Assembly: GCF_900187995.1 (NCBI RefSeq)
Contig: NZ_FZNZ01000001.1
Location: forward strand, 62,001-126,000
Direction of reading: 5' to 3'
DNA length: 64,000 nt
Source: Prevotella jejuni
GTDB lineage: Bacteria; Bacteroidota; Bacteroidia; Bacteroidales; Bacteroidaceae
In this document: positions 41,550 through 49,055 of the stretch, piece by piece
Layout of the letters: each line of letters begins with the position of its first letter
Position numbering within the stretch: the stretch's first letter is position 1
The notes under the pieces: model-generated
Databases searched by the model: none
What the model was told of the DNA's origin: nothing
What the model saw: only the letters and a program-made list of their open reading frames with translations
Made by a program: the position numbers and the translations under genes

Positions 41550-43066
41550 GCTTTATGTCCTCCTATCTGTTTGTTCCGTTCCTTTGCTGTAGCCCCTTCA
41601 TCGAAGTTAAGACCACGAAGTAACGAATTCTTGCCAAATCTATGTTTTATCTTTAAGATAGTTTCTTGCATCTTACGTTCACGTGCCAATTCGGCGTCTT
41701 CAAGTTGCTTTTTCCGCTTTACCTCTTCATAGTCAGTAAACATGTCAAGCTCTATCGGCTTAGCAGTCTTCTGTTTTAAGAGGTCTTCACTGATAACATG
41801 ATTGGTTGAGATGCTCAGTCTTCTTATTAATAATCGTTTGTCTGTAATATCATCATAAACCCTAAGGATAGCTTCACCTATCAGTCGTGACGAAGAGGTG
41901 TAACGATGGAGATTGATAGAACCATGAGCCCTCTTGGGAACTTTCCTACCATATCTATCAAAGGATACAGGACCAGTATATTCGCGACCAGTAGGTGTGG
42001 TAAGGCTCTCACGGTCATAGCCTACGGACAAGACAAGCTGGTCTGCCACGCAACGTTTCTCTACTAAGTCTAACGCTATAGCGTCAGCCATCTCTTGGAC
42101 GACGACCCTTGCCTTGCGATAAGTATAGGCTTCCTGAAGCACCTGACCACTACTCATCGAACAGTTCTCTGGTCTGTAAGCCTTAACTAACTCCATTGTG
42201 CATGGTTCCCATCCCCAAGCGTGATCAATGAGTAGTTCTGCATTGATACCGAAGAGCTTATACAACAATTCTTCTTGATGAATAGAACAACGTGCTATCT
42301 TACCCATTGTGTCTATACCATACATCGACAAACGTTGTGCAATACCTCCTCCTACACGCCAGAAATCGGTTAAGGGACGATGGTCCCAGAGTTTTTTGCG
42401 ATAGCTTTCTTCGTCTAATTCAGCAATTCTAACCCCGTCTTTATCAGCAGGAATATGTTTCGCTACAATATCCATGGCAATCTTACAAAGATACATGTTC
42501 GTACCTATCCCTGCTGTTGCAGTGATTCCCGTCTCGCTTAAGACCTCACGTATCATCTTTATAGCCAATTCGTGAGCTGTCATTTGGTAGCTTGAAAGAT
42601 ATGCGGTGGCGTCGATAAAGACCTCATCTATCGAATATACGTGTATGTCTTCGGGTGCGATGTAACGTAAGTAGATATTATAGATCTTTGCACTATGCCT
42701 GATATAGTGTGACATACGAGGTAAGGCTGTCACATAGTCAATCTCCCAATCAGGGTGTTGTTCAAGCTCTTTTACGCTATATGACTTACCTGTAAACTCT
42801 TTACCAGCAGCCTTTCTACGCTCTTCATTGACTTCTCTTAGCCGCTGAACGACCTCAAAGAGGCGTGCACGCCCAGGTATGCCATGTGCCTTGAGTGACG
42901 GAGATACGGCAAGACAAATCGTCTTTTCTGTTCGTTCTCTATCTGCAACAACTAAGTTAGTCGTCAATGGGTCGAGTCCACGCTCTACACATTCTACACT
43001 GGCATAGAACGATTTAAGGTCTATGGCTATGTATGTTCTTGTAGTTGATTTACTTGTTGCAGACAT
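41546..43066 (-). CDS. Y-family DNA polymerase (UvrX/DinB-like)
   Basis: A 506-residue translesion polymerase. The palm begins TRTYIAIDLKSFYASVECVE, with the first metal-binding aspartate in IAIDLKSFYAS; IHVYSIDEVFIDATAYL carries the second acidic pair. ETGITATAGIGTNMYLCKIA marks the fingers and thumb boundary. A long C-terminal part (about 340-500) holds the little-finger domain and a tail rich in Lys and Glu. The frame is open from 43096, but translation more likely starts at the Met at 43066 (MSATSKSTTRTYIAIDLKS), directly before the conserved core. It is larger than DinB (351) and closer to the UvrX/UmuC group. Two matching palindromes upstream may be operators. Confidence 0.92.
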   Translation of the reverse strand: MSATSKSTTRTYIAIDLKSFYASVECVERGLDPLTTNLVVADRERTEKTICLAVSPSLKAHGIPGRARLFEVVQRLREVNEERRKAAGKEFTGKSYSVKELEQHPDWEIDYVTALPRMSHYIRHSAKIYNIYLRYIAPEDIHVYSIDEVFIDATAYLSSYQMTAHELAIKMIREVLSETGITATAGIGTNMYLCKIAMDIVAKHIPADKDGVRIAELDEESYRKKLWDHRPLTDFWRVGGGIAQRLSMYGIDTMGKIARCSIHQEELLYKLFGINAELLIDHAWGWEPCTMELVKAYRPENCSMSSGQVLQEAYTYRKARVVVQEMADAIALDLVEKRCVADQLVLSVGYDRESLTTPTGREYTGPVSFDRYGRKVPKRAHGSINLHRYTSSSRLIGEAILRVYDDITDKRLLIRRLSISTNHVISEDLLKQKTAKPIELDMFTDYEEVKRKKQLEDAELARERKMQETILKIKHRFGKNSLLRGLNFDEGATAKERNKQIGGHKA

Positions 43067-43377
43067 TGATAAAACGAATAGATAAACTGAATACAATTAC
43101 TGATATATAAGGTAGAAAAAACTGAATATTCTCAGTAATGACCTTTGTACTTGGGATAACAAAAAGCCAAACTATAGGTAGAAAGGACTGAATATGTTTA
43201 GTAATGGCCTTTCCGATGTATTTTGTTATTTCTTTGCTGATTATAAAACTTACCTTTTTAATATTGATATAACGCACCATGAATGAATAAACAAACTATC
43301 TACATGCCCTATTTATCATAACTGCCATTATTTCAAGAAAGGCCTTTCTTGAAATTTCGTAATGCTCAAAGAGGCAT
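43067..43377. other. Gap between the polymerase and rlmH, with paired palindromes
   Basis: About 310 nt upstream of the Y-family polymerase. It holds two ~38-bp direct repeats (43109-43147 and 43174-43212) and no supported coding frame. No TAnnTTTG box is evident on the minus strand. Confidence 0.6.
43121..43202. promoter_or_regulatory. Two similar palindromes 66 bp apart, upstream of the polymerase
   Basis: ACTGAATATTCTCAGT (43121-43136) and ACTGAATATGTTTAGT (43187-43202) are a perfect and an imperfect copy of ACTGA-n6-TCAGT. Both lie in longer similar blocks that begin GGTAGAAA and end CAGTAATGACCTTT-like. They are placed to act as paired operators for the polymerase-YolD operon; a LexA-like SOS repressor is an obvious but untested guess. 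Confidence 0.5.
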
Positions 43378-43848
43378 TTATTCATGGTGATATGGTTCAC
43401 CTTTAATAATTGTACATGCTCGATAAAGTTGCTCTGTAAAGATGAGTCTGACCATTTGGTGTGAGAAAGTCATACGTGATAATGATATTTTTTCATTGGC
43501 CCGTGCATAGATATCTGACGAGAATCCATACGGTCCTCCAATAATGAAAACAAGTCTGCGAGCCGTATTTTGCTTTTGTTTCAACCAATTCGCATACTCA
43601 ACAGAACGGTATTCTGCACCATGCTCGTCTAATAATATGACAGTATCTGAAGGCTGAATTTCCTTCAAGATCAGTTCACCTTCCTTCTGTTTCTGCTGGT
43701 CTTCTGAAAGGCTCTTCGTATTTTTCAATTCTGGAATTGTCGTAATATTAAACGGCATATAATGCTCAATACGACTGACATAGTCGTCTATGCCAACCTT
43801 AAATATCTTGCTCTGTGTTTTCCCGACAAGGATGAGAATAGTCTTCAT
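43378..43848 (-). CDS. rlmH: RlmH, 23S rRNA pseudouridine-1915 N3-methyltransferase
   Basis: A 156-residue SPOUT-family methyltransferase modifying pseudouridine 1915 in helix 69 of 23S rRNA. It shows KTILILVGKTQSKIFKVGID, the ILLDEHGAEYRSVEYANWL region (LDEHG residues 73-77), the knot loop FIIGGPYGFS (GGPYG 104-108), and the C-terminal LSRMTFSHQMVRLIFTEQLY and EPYHHE. Length is as expected (155-157). It lies 1 nt after the maf gene, as the last member of a four-gene minus-strand cluster. Confidence 0.97.
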   Translation of the reverse strand: MKTILILVGKTQSKIFKVGIDDYVSRIEHYMPFNITTIPELKNTKSLSEDQQKQKEGELILKEIQPSDTVILLDEHGAEYRSVEYANWLKQKQNTARRLVFIIGGPYGFSSDIYARANEKISLSRMTFSHQMVRLIFTEQLYRACTIIKGEPYHHE

Positions 43849-43849
43849 A

Positions 43850-44419
43850 TCATATCTTCTTTATTTCTTCCCATAACCTTTGCACAGGCAATCCCATCAC
43901 GTTAAAATAACTGCCGTTGATGGATGTGACTCCAATATACCCAATCCATTCCTGTATACCATAGGCTCCTGCTTTATCGAAAGGCTTGTAATGCTCTATG
44001 TAATAAGTAATTTCATCATCAGAGAGCTGCTTGAAAGTGACATCAGTTGTCACTGAGAATGAATGTTCTTTATCGGTAGTCAACAAACAAACACCCGTAA
44101 TGACCTGATGCGTTCTACCGCTGATAAGATGAAGCATACGCCGTGCTTCATCCGCATCTTTAGGCTTTCCAAGTACTTCATTACCAACTATCACAACCGT
44201 GTCGGCCGTTATAACAAGGTCGTCCTTCCCTATCAAAGCTCGATAGGAGTCTGCCTTTTCACGAGAGATATAGCCTGCCACTTCTGCTACAGGTAGGTCT
44301 TTTGGATAGGACTCATCTATGTCGGGCAGTACTTTCACTTCAAAGTCTAAGTCCAACCCAGCTAATAGTTCACGTCGACGTGGCGAATTACTCGCAAGTA
44401 TAATATGCTTCATTATCAT
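43850..44419 (-). CDS. maf: Maf-family nucleotide pyrophosphatase
   Basis: A 189-residue Maf-like protein, a nucleoside triphosphate pyrophosphatase acting on dTTP/UTP or modified nucleotides. The family signatures are ILASNSPRRRELLAGL, VITADTVVIVGNEVLGKP, MLHLISGRTHQVITGVC, and the C-terminal GAYGIQEWIGYIGVTSINGS. The frame offers two starts: ATG at 44419 (MIMK...) and ATG at 44413 (MKHIILASNS), the latter giving the usual Maf N-terminus. Spacing to kdsC upstream is 4-10 nt, so translation is coupled. The sequence alone does not tell the YhdE-like from the YceF-like subgroup. Confidence 0.95.
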   Translation of the reverse strand: MIMKHIILASNSPRRRELLAGLDLDFEVKVLPDIDESYPKDLPVAEVAGYISREKADSYRALIGKDDLVITADTVVIVGNEVLGKPKDADEARRMLHLISGRTHQVITGVCLLTTDKEHSFSVTTDVTFKQLSDDEITYYIEHYKPFDKAGAYGIQEWIGYIGVTSINGSYFNVMGLPVQRLWEEIKKI

Positions 44420-44423
44420 CTAT

Positions 44424-44942
44424 TTACCAACCGAAAGCTTTCTCATTCAGCACCCATTTACCTTGAGCTTTCATCACTTGTTCAAGTATATCACGTGCTA
44501 CTCCTTGTCCACCCTTACAGTCACTGATATAAGTTGATATCTCTTTAATCTCAGCACAAGCGTCTTTAGGACAGCAGGGGCAGCCTGCACGTTTCATAAC
44601 TTCATAGTCTGGAATATCGTCACCAACGTAGATGATTTCATCTTCCTGCAGCTCATACTTCTTAAGAAACTCCTCCCATGTGCGTATCTTCATCGAACAG
44701 TTAATATAAATATCCTTCACTCCAAGATATTCATAACGCCAACGAACATTCTCATTATGCCCACCTGTCATAATAGCAAGCTGTATGCCATGCTTTACAG
44801 CTAACTGAATAGCATATCCATCTTTGATATTAATCGTACGTAGTGGGTCACCCTTGTCGTCCATCTGAATGGTAGAAGCAGACAGAACACCGTCGACATC
44901 AAAGACAACAGCCTTTATCTTCTGTAAATCGTAGTTTATCAT
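44424..44942 (-). CDS. kdsC: 3-deoxy-D-manno-octulosonate 8-phosphate phosphatase (KdsC)
   Basis: A 172-residue HAD-family phosphatase that removes phosphate from Kdo-8-phosphate to give Kdo for lipopolysaccharide. HAD motif I is AVVFDVDGVLSAS (catalytic Asp15 and Asp17); motif II lies in LAIMTGGHNENVRW; the C-terminal motif is IIYVGDDIPDYEVMKRAGC. The length matches the cap-less KdsC tetramer family. It is upstream of maf, and kdsB, which uses the resulting Kdo, lies 1 kb away on the other strand, so the two Kdo genes are neighbours. Confidence 0.93.
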   Translation of the reverse strand: MINYDLQKIKAVVFDVDGVLSASTIQMDDKGDPLRTINIKDGYAIQLAVKHGIQLAIMTGGHNENVRWRYEYLGVKDIYINCSMKIRTWEEFLKKYELQEDEIIYVGDDIPDYEVMKRAGCPCCPKDACAEIKEISTYISDCKGGQGVARDILEQVMKAQGKWVLNEKAFGW

Positions 44943-45017
44943 ATAATCAAGAATAATAAAGTTATGATATAAGTAATATAATTATAGGTAGTTACACTTA
45001 GCTATTTAAGTTTGCTT

Positions 45018-45818
45018 TTAATCTTCTTTATTGTCTAAAATGAGATTATCCACCATTGGATTAATCCCTTTTGAAAGCATTTGATAAAGCTTTTGTAAAT
45101 CAGCGTTGTGTCTCATCAACTCTAACTGTTGGCTCATCACATTCTTGTCTCCACGTACAGCCGGTCCGGTTTGTGCCGCTTTCGGACTAAGTGTTTGTAG
45201 CTTCTCTGTTGTCTCATTAATCAATGGCAACATGACATCGAAGGGGATACCATGTTCACCAAGTATGTCGGAAGCTACGGTGTAACAGTAATTTGTGAAA
45301 TTACAAGCCCATACTGCAGCTAAGTGTAGATACTTTCTATCAGCAGAAGACAACGTTATCACTCGTTGAGAAAGTCTATTGGCAAATTTCCTAATCATAT
45401 CCTCAGTTGCTGTAGAATTACCTTCTATAAACACTGGGATAGTCTTAAAATTGACATCTTTTGCCTTCGAGAACGTCTGCATAGGATAGAATACGCCATA
45501 ATGCTGCGTCTTCCCTTCAAAGCAACTCATGGGCATAGAGCCTGCTGTATGGAGGAACAACTTATCTTCCCTACCCTTGCAAACCTCTGAAATCAAGTCA
45601 CAGAGAACGCTATCCTTCACCGAAAGGATGTATATATCTGCATCGTCACGAAGTTTCGTGATATCTGTTAGCCACTCGGTCTCAAGCAGTTCACCCAGCA
45701 TCTTGGCAGATGTTTCAGTACGGCTATACACTTGGTTGATGATAATACCAGCCTTTTTGAGTGCTTTACCTAACTGTGTAGCGAGATTGCCAGCCCCAAT
45801 TAATGTTACTTTTATCAT
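45018..45818 (-). CDS. DUF2520/Rossmann-fold NADP-dependent oxidoreductase-like protein
   Basis: A 266-residue protein with a ProC-like N-terminal Rossmann fold: MIKVTLIGAGNLATQLGKAL with the GxGxxA/G-type loop, followed by NQVYSRTETSAKMLGELLET and ADIYILSVKDSVLCDLISEV. The second half is the DUF2520 domain (AADRKYLHLAAVWACNFTNY, DKNVMSQQLELMRHNADLQK). Homologues are widespread but have no assigned substrate. It is the first gene of the kdsC-maf-rlmH cluster, 75 nt upstream of kdsC. Its -7 box lies only 5 nt upstream of the ATG, predicting a leaderless mRNA. The companion box for kdsB faces the other way, making this a divergent promoter region. Confidence 0.85.
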   Translation of the reverse strand: MIKVTLIGAGNLATQLGKALKKAGIIINQVYSRTETSAKMLGELLETEWLTDITKLRDDADIYILSVKDSVLCDLISEVCKGREDKLFLHTAGSMPMSCFEGKTQHYGVFYPMQTFSKAKDVNFKTIPVFIEGNSTATEDMIRKFANRLSQRVITLSSADRKYLHLAAVWACNFTNYCYTVASDILGEHGIPFDVMLPLINETTEKLQTLSPKAAQTGPAVRGDKNVMSQQLELMRHNADLQKLYQMLSKGINPMVDNLILDNKED

Positions 45819-45823
45819 GCCAA

Positions 45824-45831
45824 CAAATTTA
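45824..45831 (-). promoter_or_regulatory. -7 box TAAATTTG, 5 nt before the DUF2520 start
   Basis: TAnnTTTG on the minus strand, followed by TTGGC and then ATG. Transcription would start at or within 1-2 nt of the start codon, leaving no room for a ribosome-binding site. Confidence 0.6.
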
Positions 45832-45885
45832 GTAATTTTAAAGGAAATAAGTCAGGAAGTCATCGCCTTTTTAATAAAGATTTAC

Positions 45886-45893
45886 TACATTTG
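45886..45893 (+). promoter_or_regulatory. -7 box TACATTTG for kdsB
   Basis: TAnnTTTG match followed by CGCATAC, 56 nt before the kdsB ATG. It faces away from the DUF2520 box 54 nt to its left. Confidence 0.65.
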
Positions 45894-45949
45894 CGCATAC
45901 TGATAAGTTTAACAGATAATATATATAACTTAAACGGATAGAAAGACGT

Positions 45950-46690
45950 ATGAAATTTATTGGAATTATCCCTGCTCGCTATAGTTCTTCACGCTTTCCA
46001 GGAAAGCCTCTTGCAATACTTGGAGGAAAACCTGTAATTGAACATGTTTACAGACAAGTAAGTAGTATGATGGAAGATGTTTTTGTCGCTACCGATGACC
46101 AGCGTATCTATGATGCTGTAGAGGCTTTTGGTGGTAAGGCCATTATGACTCGGAGTGACCATAAGAGTGGTACGGATAGAATCTGTGAAGCCCTCGAAAA
46201 GGTGGGTGGAGGCTTTGATGCTGTTATTAACATACAAGGTGATGAACCATTTATACAGAAAAGTCAACTCGAGACAGTCATGCAGTGTTTTGATGACCCA
46301 CGCACACAGATAGCAACACTCGGTAAACCTTTTGAATCAATGGAGGCTGTGGAAAATCCTAATTCGCCTAAGATAGTACTCGACAACGATGGTTATGCCC
46401 TTTATTTCTCACGTTCAGTTATTCCTTTTGTACGTGGGAAAGAACATGAGGAATGGCTCTCTCATTTCCCTTATCTTAAACACATCGGACTCTATGCTTA
46501 CCGTACTGAGGTGTTAATGGAAATTAGTAAGCTTCCACAGTCAACTCTTGAATTGGCAGAAAGCCTCGAACAGCTACGTTGGTTACAGAATGGTTATAAG
46601 ATAAAGGTAGGCCTTACGGATGTAGAAACAATCGGTATTGATACGCCAGAAGACCTTCAGCGTGCTGAGGAAAAGTTAGCTAACCTATAA
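45950..46690 (+). CDS. kdsB: CMP-Kdo synthetase
   Basis: A 246-residue 3-deoxy-manno-octulosonate cytidylyltransferase that joins Kdo to CMP before transfer to lipid A. The start MKFIGIIPARYSSSRFPGKP contains the nucleotide-binding loop (IIPARYxSxRFPGKPL). Other marks are VFVATDDQRIYDAVEAFGGK, TRSDHKSGTDRICEALEKV, INIQGDEPFIQKSQLETVM, and HIGLYAYRTEVLMEISKLPQ, with the C-terminal IGIDTPEDLQRAEE. Length and order match E. coli KdsB (248). It has its own promoter box, divergent from the DUF2520-kdsC cluster. Confidence 0.97.
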   Translation: MKFIGIIPARYSSSRFPGKPLAILGGKPVIEHVYRQVSSMMEDVFVATDDQRIYDAVEAFGGKAIMTRSDHKSGTDRICEALEKVGGGFDAVINIQGDEPFIQKSQLETVMQCFDDPRTQIATLGKPFESMEAVENPNSPKIVLDNDGYALYFSRSVIPFVRGKEHEEWLSHFPYLKHIGLYAYRTEVLMEISKLPQSTLELAESLEQLRWLQNGYKIKVGLTDVETIGIDTPEDLQRAEEKLANL

Positions 46691-46861
46691 AAGCAGACGC
46701 TCTAAGCTAAAGAATGTTGCTTCCATTTAATCCAAACAAATCTCTCATAGATTGGACACTAAAACACCCTTGGAAGTTGATAAGTCTTTTATAGAGTCAC
46801 AAAAGGCCTCTTTTACCTGAAAATTATGCTTTAATTCAACTTATAATCAACAAATATTAGC

Positions 46862-46869
46862 TACCTTTG
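46862..46869 (+). promoter_or_regulatory. -7 box TACCTTTG for purM
   Basis: Perfect TAnnTTTG match followed by CACGAC, 25 nt before the purM ATG. The intervening AAAAGATAT may place the ribosome. Confidence 0.7.
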
Positions 46870-46894
46870 CACGACAAAACTCCTTTTAAAAGAT

Positions 46895-48058
46895 ATGGAC
46901 AACAGATACATGATGCGCGGCGTAAGTGCTGCTAAGGAAGATGTGCATAATGCCATCAAGAACATTGATAAGGGTCTTTACCCACAGGCTTTCTGTAAGA
47001 TAATCCCTGATATTCTCGGTGGAGACCCAGAGTATTGCAATATTATGCACGCTGACGGTGCCGGAACGAAGTCTGCTTTAGCTTACATGTATTGGAAGGA
47101 GACAGGCGACCTAAGCGTATGGCGTGGCATTGCGCAGGACGCTATCGTGATGAATACAGATGACTTACTCTGTGTGGGTGCGGTAGACAATATTCTTGTT
47201 AGTTCAACCATAGGTCGTAATAAGATGCTTGTACCAGGCGAGGTTATCTCTGCTATCATCAATGGAACCGATGAACTCTTAGCCGATATGCGCAAGATGG
47301 GTATCGGCATCTACCCTACTGGTGGTGAAACAGCAGATGTTGGCGACCTTGTTCGTACGATTATTGTGGATTCAACTGTTACCTGCCGTATGCGTCGTGA
47401 GGATGTTATTGACAATGCAAATATCCGTCCAGGCGATGTGATAGTAGGTCTTTCTTCTACGGGTCAAGCTACCTACGAGACACGCTACAATGGTGGTATG
47501 GGTAGCAATGGTTTGACTTCTGCACGTCATGATGTATTTGCTAAATATCTTGCAGAGAACTATCCAGAGAGCTATGACCACGCAGTACCAGAAGAGTTGG
47601 TATATAGTGGCAAGTATAAACTAACTGATGTTGTTGAGGGTAGTCCAATTAATGCAGGTGAGTTAGTACTCTCCCCTACTCGCACCTACGCCCCTGTCAT
47701 CAAGCGATTGTTGGATGAGTTGCGCCCAGAGGTCCATGGTATGGTACATTGTACAGGTGGTGCACAGACTAAGGTACTACACTTCGTAAACGAGAACTGC
47801 CGTGTCGTTAAGGACAATATGTTTCCAGTACCACCACTTTTCCGTGCTATTAAGGATTGTAGCGATACCGATTGGAAGGAGATGTATCAAGTATTCAATA
47901 TGGGTCATCGTATGGAGATCTATGTTCGTCCAGAGGTTGCTGAGCAGGTAATCGCCATTAGCAAGGATTTCAACATTGATGCACAAGTTGTTGGACACAT
48001 CGAAGAAGGCAAGCGTAGCTTAACGATTAAGAGTGAGTTTGGCACATTTGAATATTAA
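46895..48058 (+). CDS. purM: Phosphoribosylformylglycinamidine cyclo-ligase
   Basis: A 387-residue AIR synthase: the ATP-dependent closure of formylglycinamidine ribonucleotide to aminoimidazole ribonucleotide in purine synthesis. It shows the metal/ATP loop MHADGAGTKSALAYMYWKET, AQDAIVMNTDDLLCVGAVDN, PTGGETADVGDLVRTIIVD, then GLSSTGQATYETRYNGGMGS and MVHCTGGAQTKVLHFVNENC in the C-terminal PurM domain. It is about 40 residues longer than E. coli PurM (345), the usual size for the Bacteroidetes form. It has its own promoter box with a 25-nt leader. The next gene begins 6 nt after its stop codon, so it is probably in the same transcript. Confidence 0.95.
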   Translation: MDNRYMMRGVSAAKEDVHNAIKNIDKGLYPQAFCKIIPDILGGDPEYCNIMHADGAGTKSALAYMYWKETGDLSVWRGIAQDAIVMNTDDLLCVGAVDNILVSSTIGRNKMLVPGEVISAIINGTDELLADMRKMGIGIYPTGGETADVGDLVRTIIVDSTVTCRMRREDVIDNANIRPGDVIVGLSSTGQATYETRYNGGMGSNGLTSARHDVFAKYLAENYPESYDHAVPEELVYSGKYKLTDVVEGSPINAGELVLSPTRTYAPVIKRLLDELRPEVHGMVHCTGGAQTKVLHFVNENCRVVKDNMFPVPPLFRAIKDCSDTDWKEMYQVFNMGHRMEIYVRPEVAEQVIAISKDFNIDAQVVGHIEEGKRSLTIKSEFGTFEY

Positions 48059-48064
48059 GTTATT

Positions 48065-49036
48065 ATGATAATAAAAGAAGCCATATTACTTAGTTTAAAG
48101 GATTTTCCTAAAGGAGCTATAGCAAGAGAAGTCTATCAAAACATATTAGATAAAGGAGTCTTTAAGTTTAATAGTAAAGCAAAGACACCTGACTCGACTG
48201 TGTCTGCCTGTTTGGGAACAATGGTTAAGAATGGAGATACACGTATTGGACGTTATCAGAATGAGAAGAATATATACTGCTATTACCTTAGTGAATATTC
48301 TAAGAATATAGGTAAGACAACAACCTCACGTACTCAAGATAGCACCATACCTAATGTTCCATTTCATGAGCGCGACCTCCATCCTCTTCTGTGCTGTTTT
48401 CTACAGCATCAAGGGATTATGGCAAAGACCATCTTCCACGAGAGGTCTAAGAAAGATGACGAACATCAGAAATGGATACATCCTGATATTATTGGTGCAA
48501 AGTTCGTCGAACAAACAAATCCTATTAGTAATTCATTATTTAAAGCAATAAGCAAGAAAGAGTCTTTACGGCTATATTCATACGAATTAAAGCGTAAAAT
48601 AGATAATGATTATGAACTAAAAAAATGTTTCTTTCAAGCTGTTTCTAATTCAAGTTGGGCTAATAATGGATACCTTGTAGCTTTTGATATCAATGAAGAA
48701 CTTAAAGATGAGCTTGCCCGTCTTAACCATTCTTTTGGTATAGGTTTCATCCTACTAAAAGCCAATCCGTACGAGAGTCAAGTCTGGTTTGAAGCTAAAG
48801 ATAGACAAATAGACTTTAAGACAGTTAGTAAACTTAGCGAGATTAATCCACCCTTTAAGGATTTCATTAAATCAGTTGAGGCCGCTTTAACAGCAGACGA
48901 GAAGCATTTTACGGCATCTAAAGCTGCATTAGAAAACATTTGTGATAAATATCCAAAGTTGGATGGAGATATACAAAAATACTGTAGAGACAAACATATT
49001 CCAATAAGCGAAGAAGAGTTTACAGAAGAAATATAA
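48065..49036 (+). CDS. HrgA-like protein with N-terminal HARE-HTH domain
   Basis: A 323-residue protein resembling COG2958/HrgA. Residues 1-80 look like a HARE-type winged helix (MIIKEAILLSLKDFPKGAIA, KTPDSTVSACLGTMVKNGDT), a DNA-associated module found in restriction endonucleases and chromatin proteins. Residues 95-270 match the HrgA-like region: LHPLLCCFLQHQGIMAKTIF, EHQKWIHPDIIGAKFVEQ, LYSYELKRKIDNDYELKKCF, GYLVAFDINEELKDELARLN. The E and K in YSYELK lie where a PD-(D/E)xK nuclease would have them, but I cannot prove activity. hrgA in Helicobacter pylori replaces a restriction gene at one locus. The DNA is more AT-rich than the flanking purM and prfA genes, which suggests acquisition. No methyltransferase is nearby. 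It may be a lone DNA-binding or defence protein. Confidence 0.7.
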   Translation: MIIKEAILLSLKDFPKGAIAREVYQNILDKGVFKFNSKAKTPDSTVSACLGTMVKNGDTRIGRYQNEKNIYCYYLSEYSKNIGKTTTSRTQDSTIPNVPFHERDLHPLLCCFLQHQGIMAKTIFHERSKKDDEHQKWIHPDIIGAKFVEQTNPISNSLFKAISKKESLRLYSYELKRKIDNDYELKKCFFQAVSNSSWANNGYLVAFDINEELKDELARLNHSFGIGFILLKANPYESQVWFEAKDRQIDFKTVSKLSEINPPFKDFIKSVEAALTADEKHFTASKAALENICDKYPKLDGDIQKYCRDKHIPISEEEFTEEI

Positions 49037-49055
49037 TTATATTCCCAAAAAGATT

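Noticed and set aside
43050..43280. A 76-residue minus-strand frame upstream of the polymerase
   Set aside because: It covers the duplicated palindrome blocks and overlaps the polymerase start; its sequence has no protein-like pattern.
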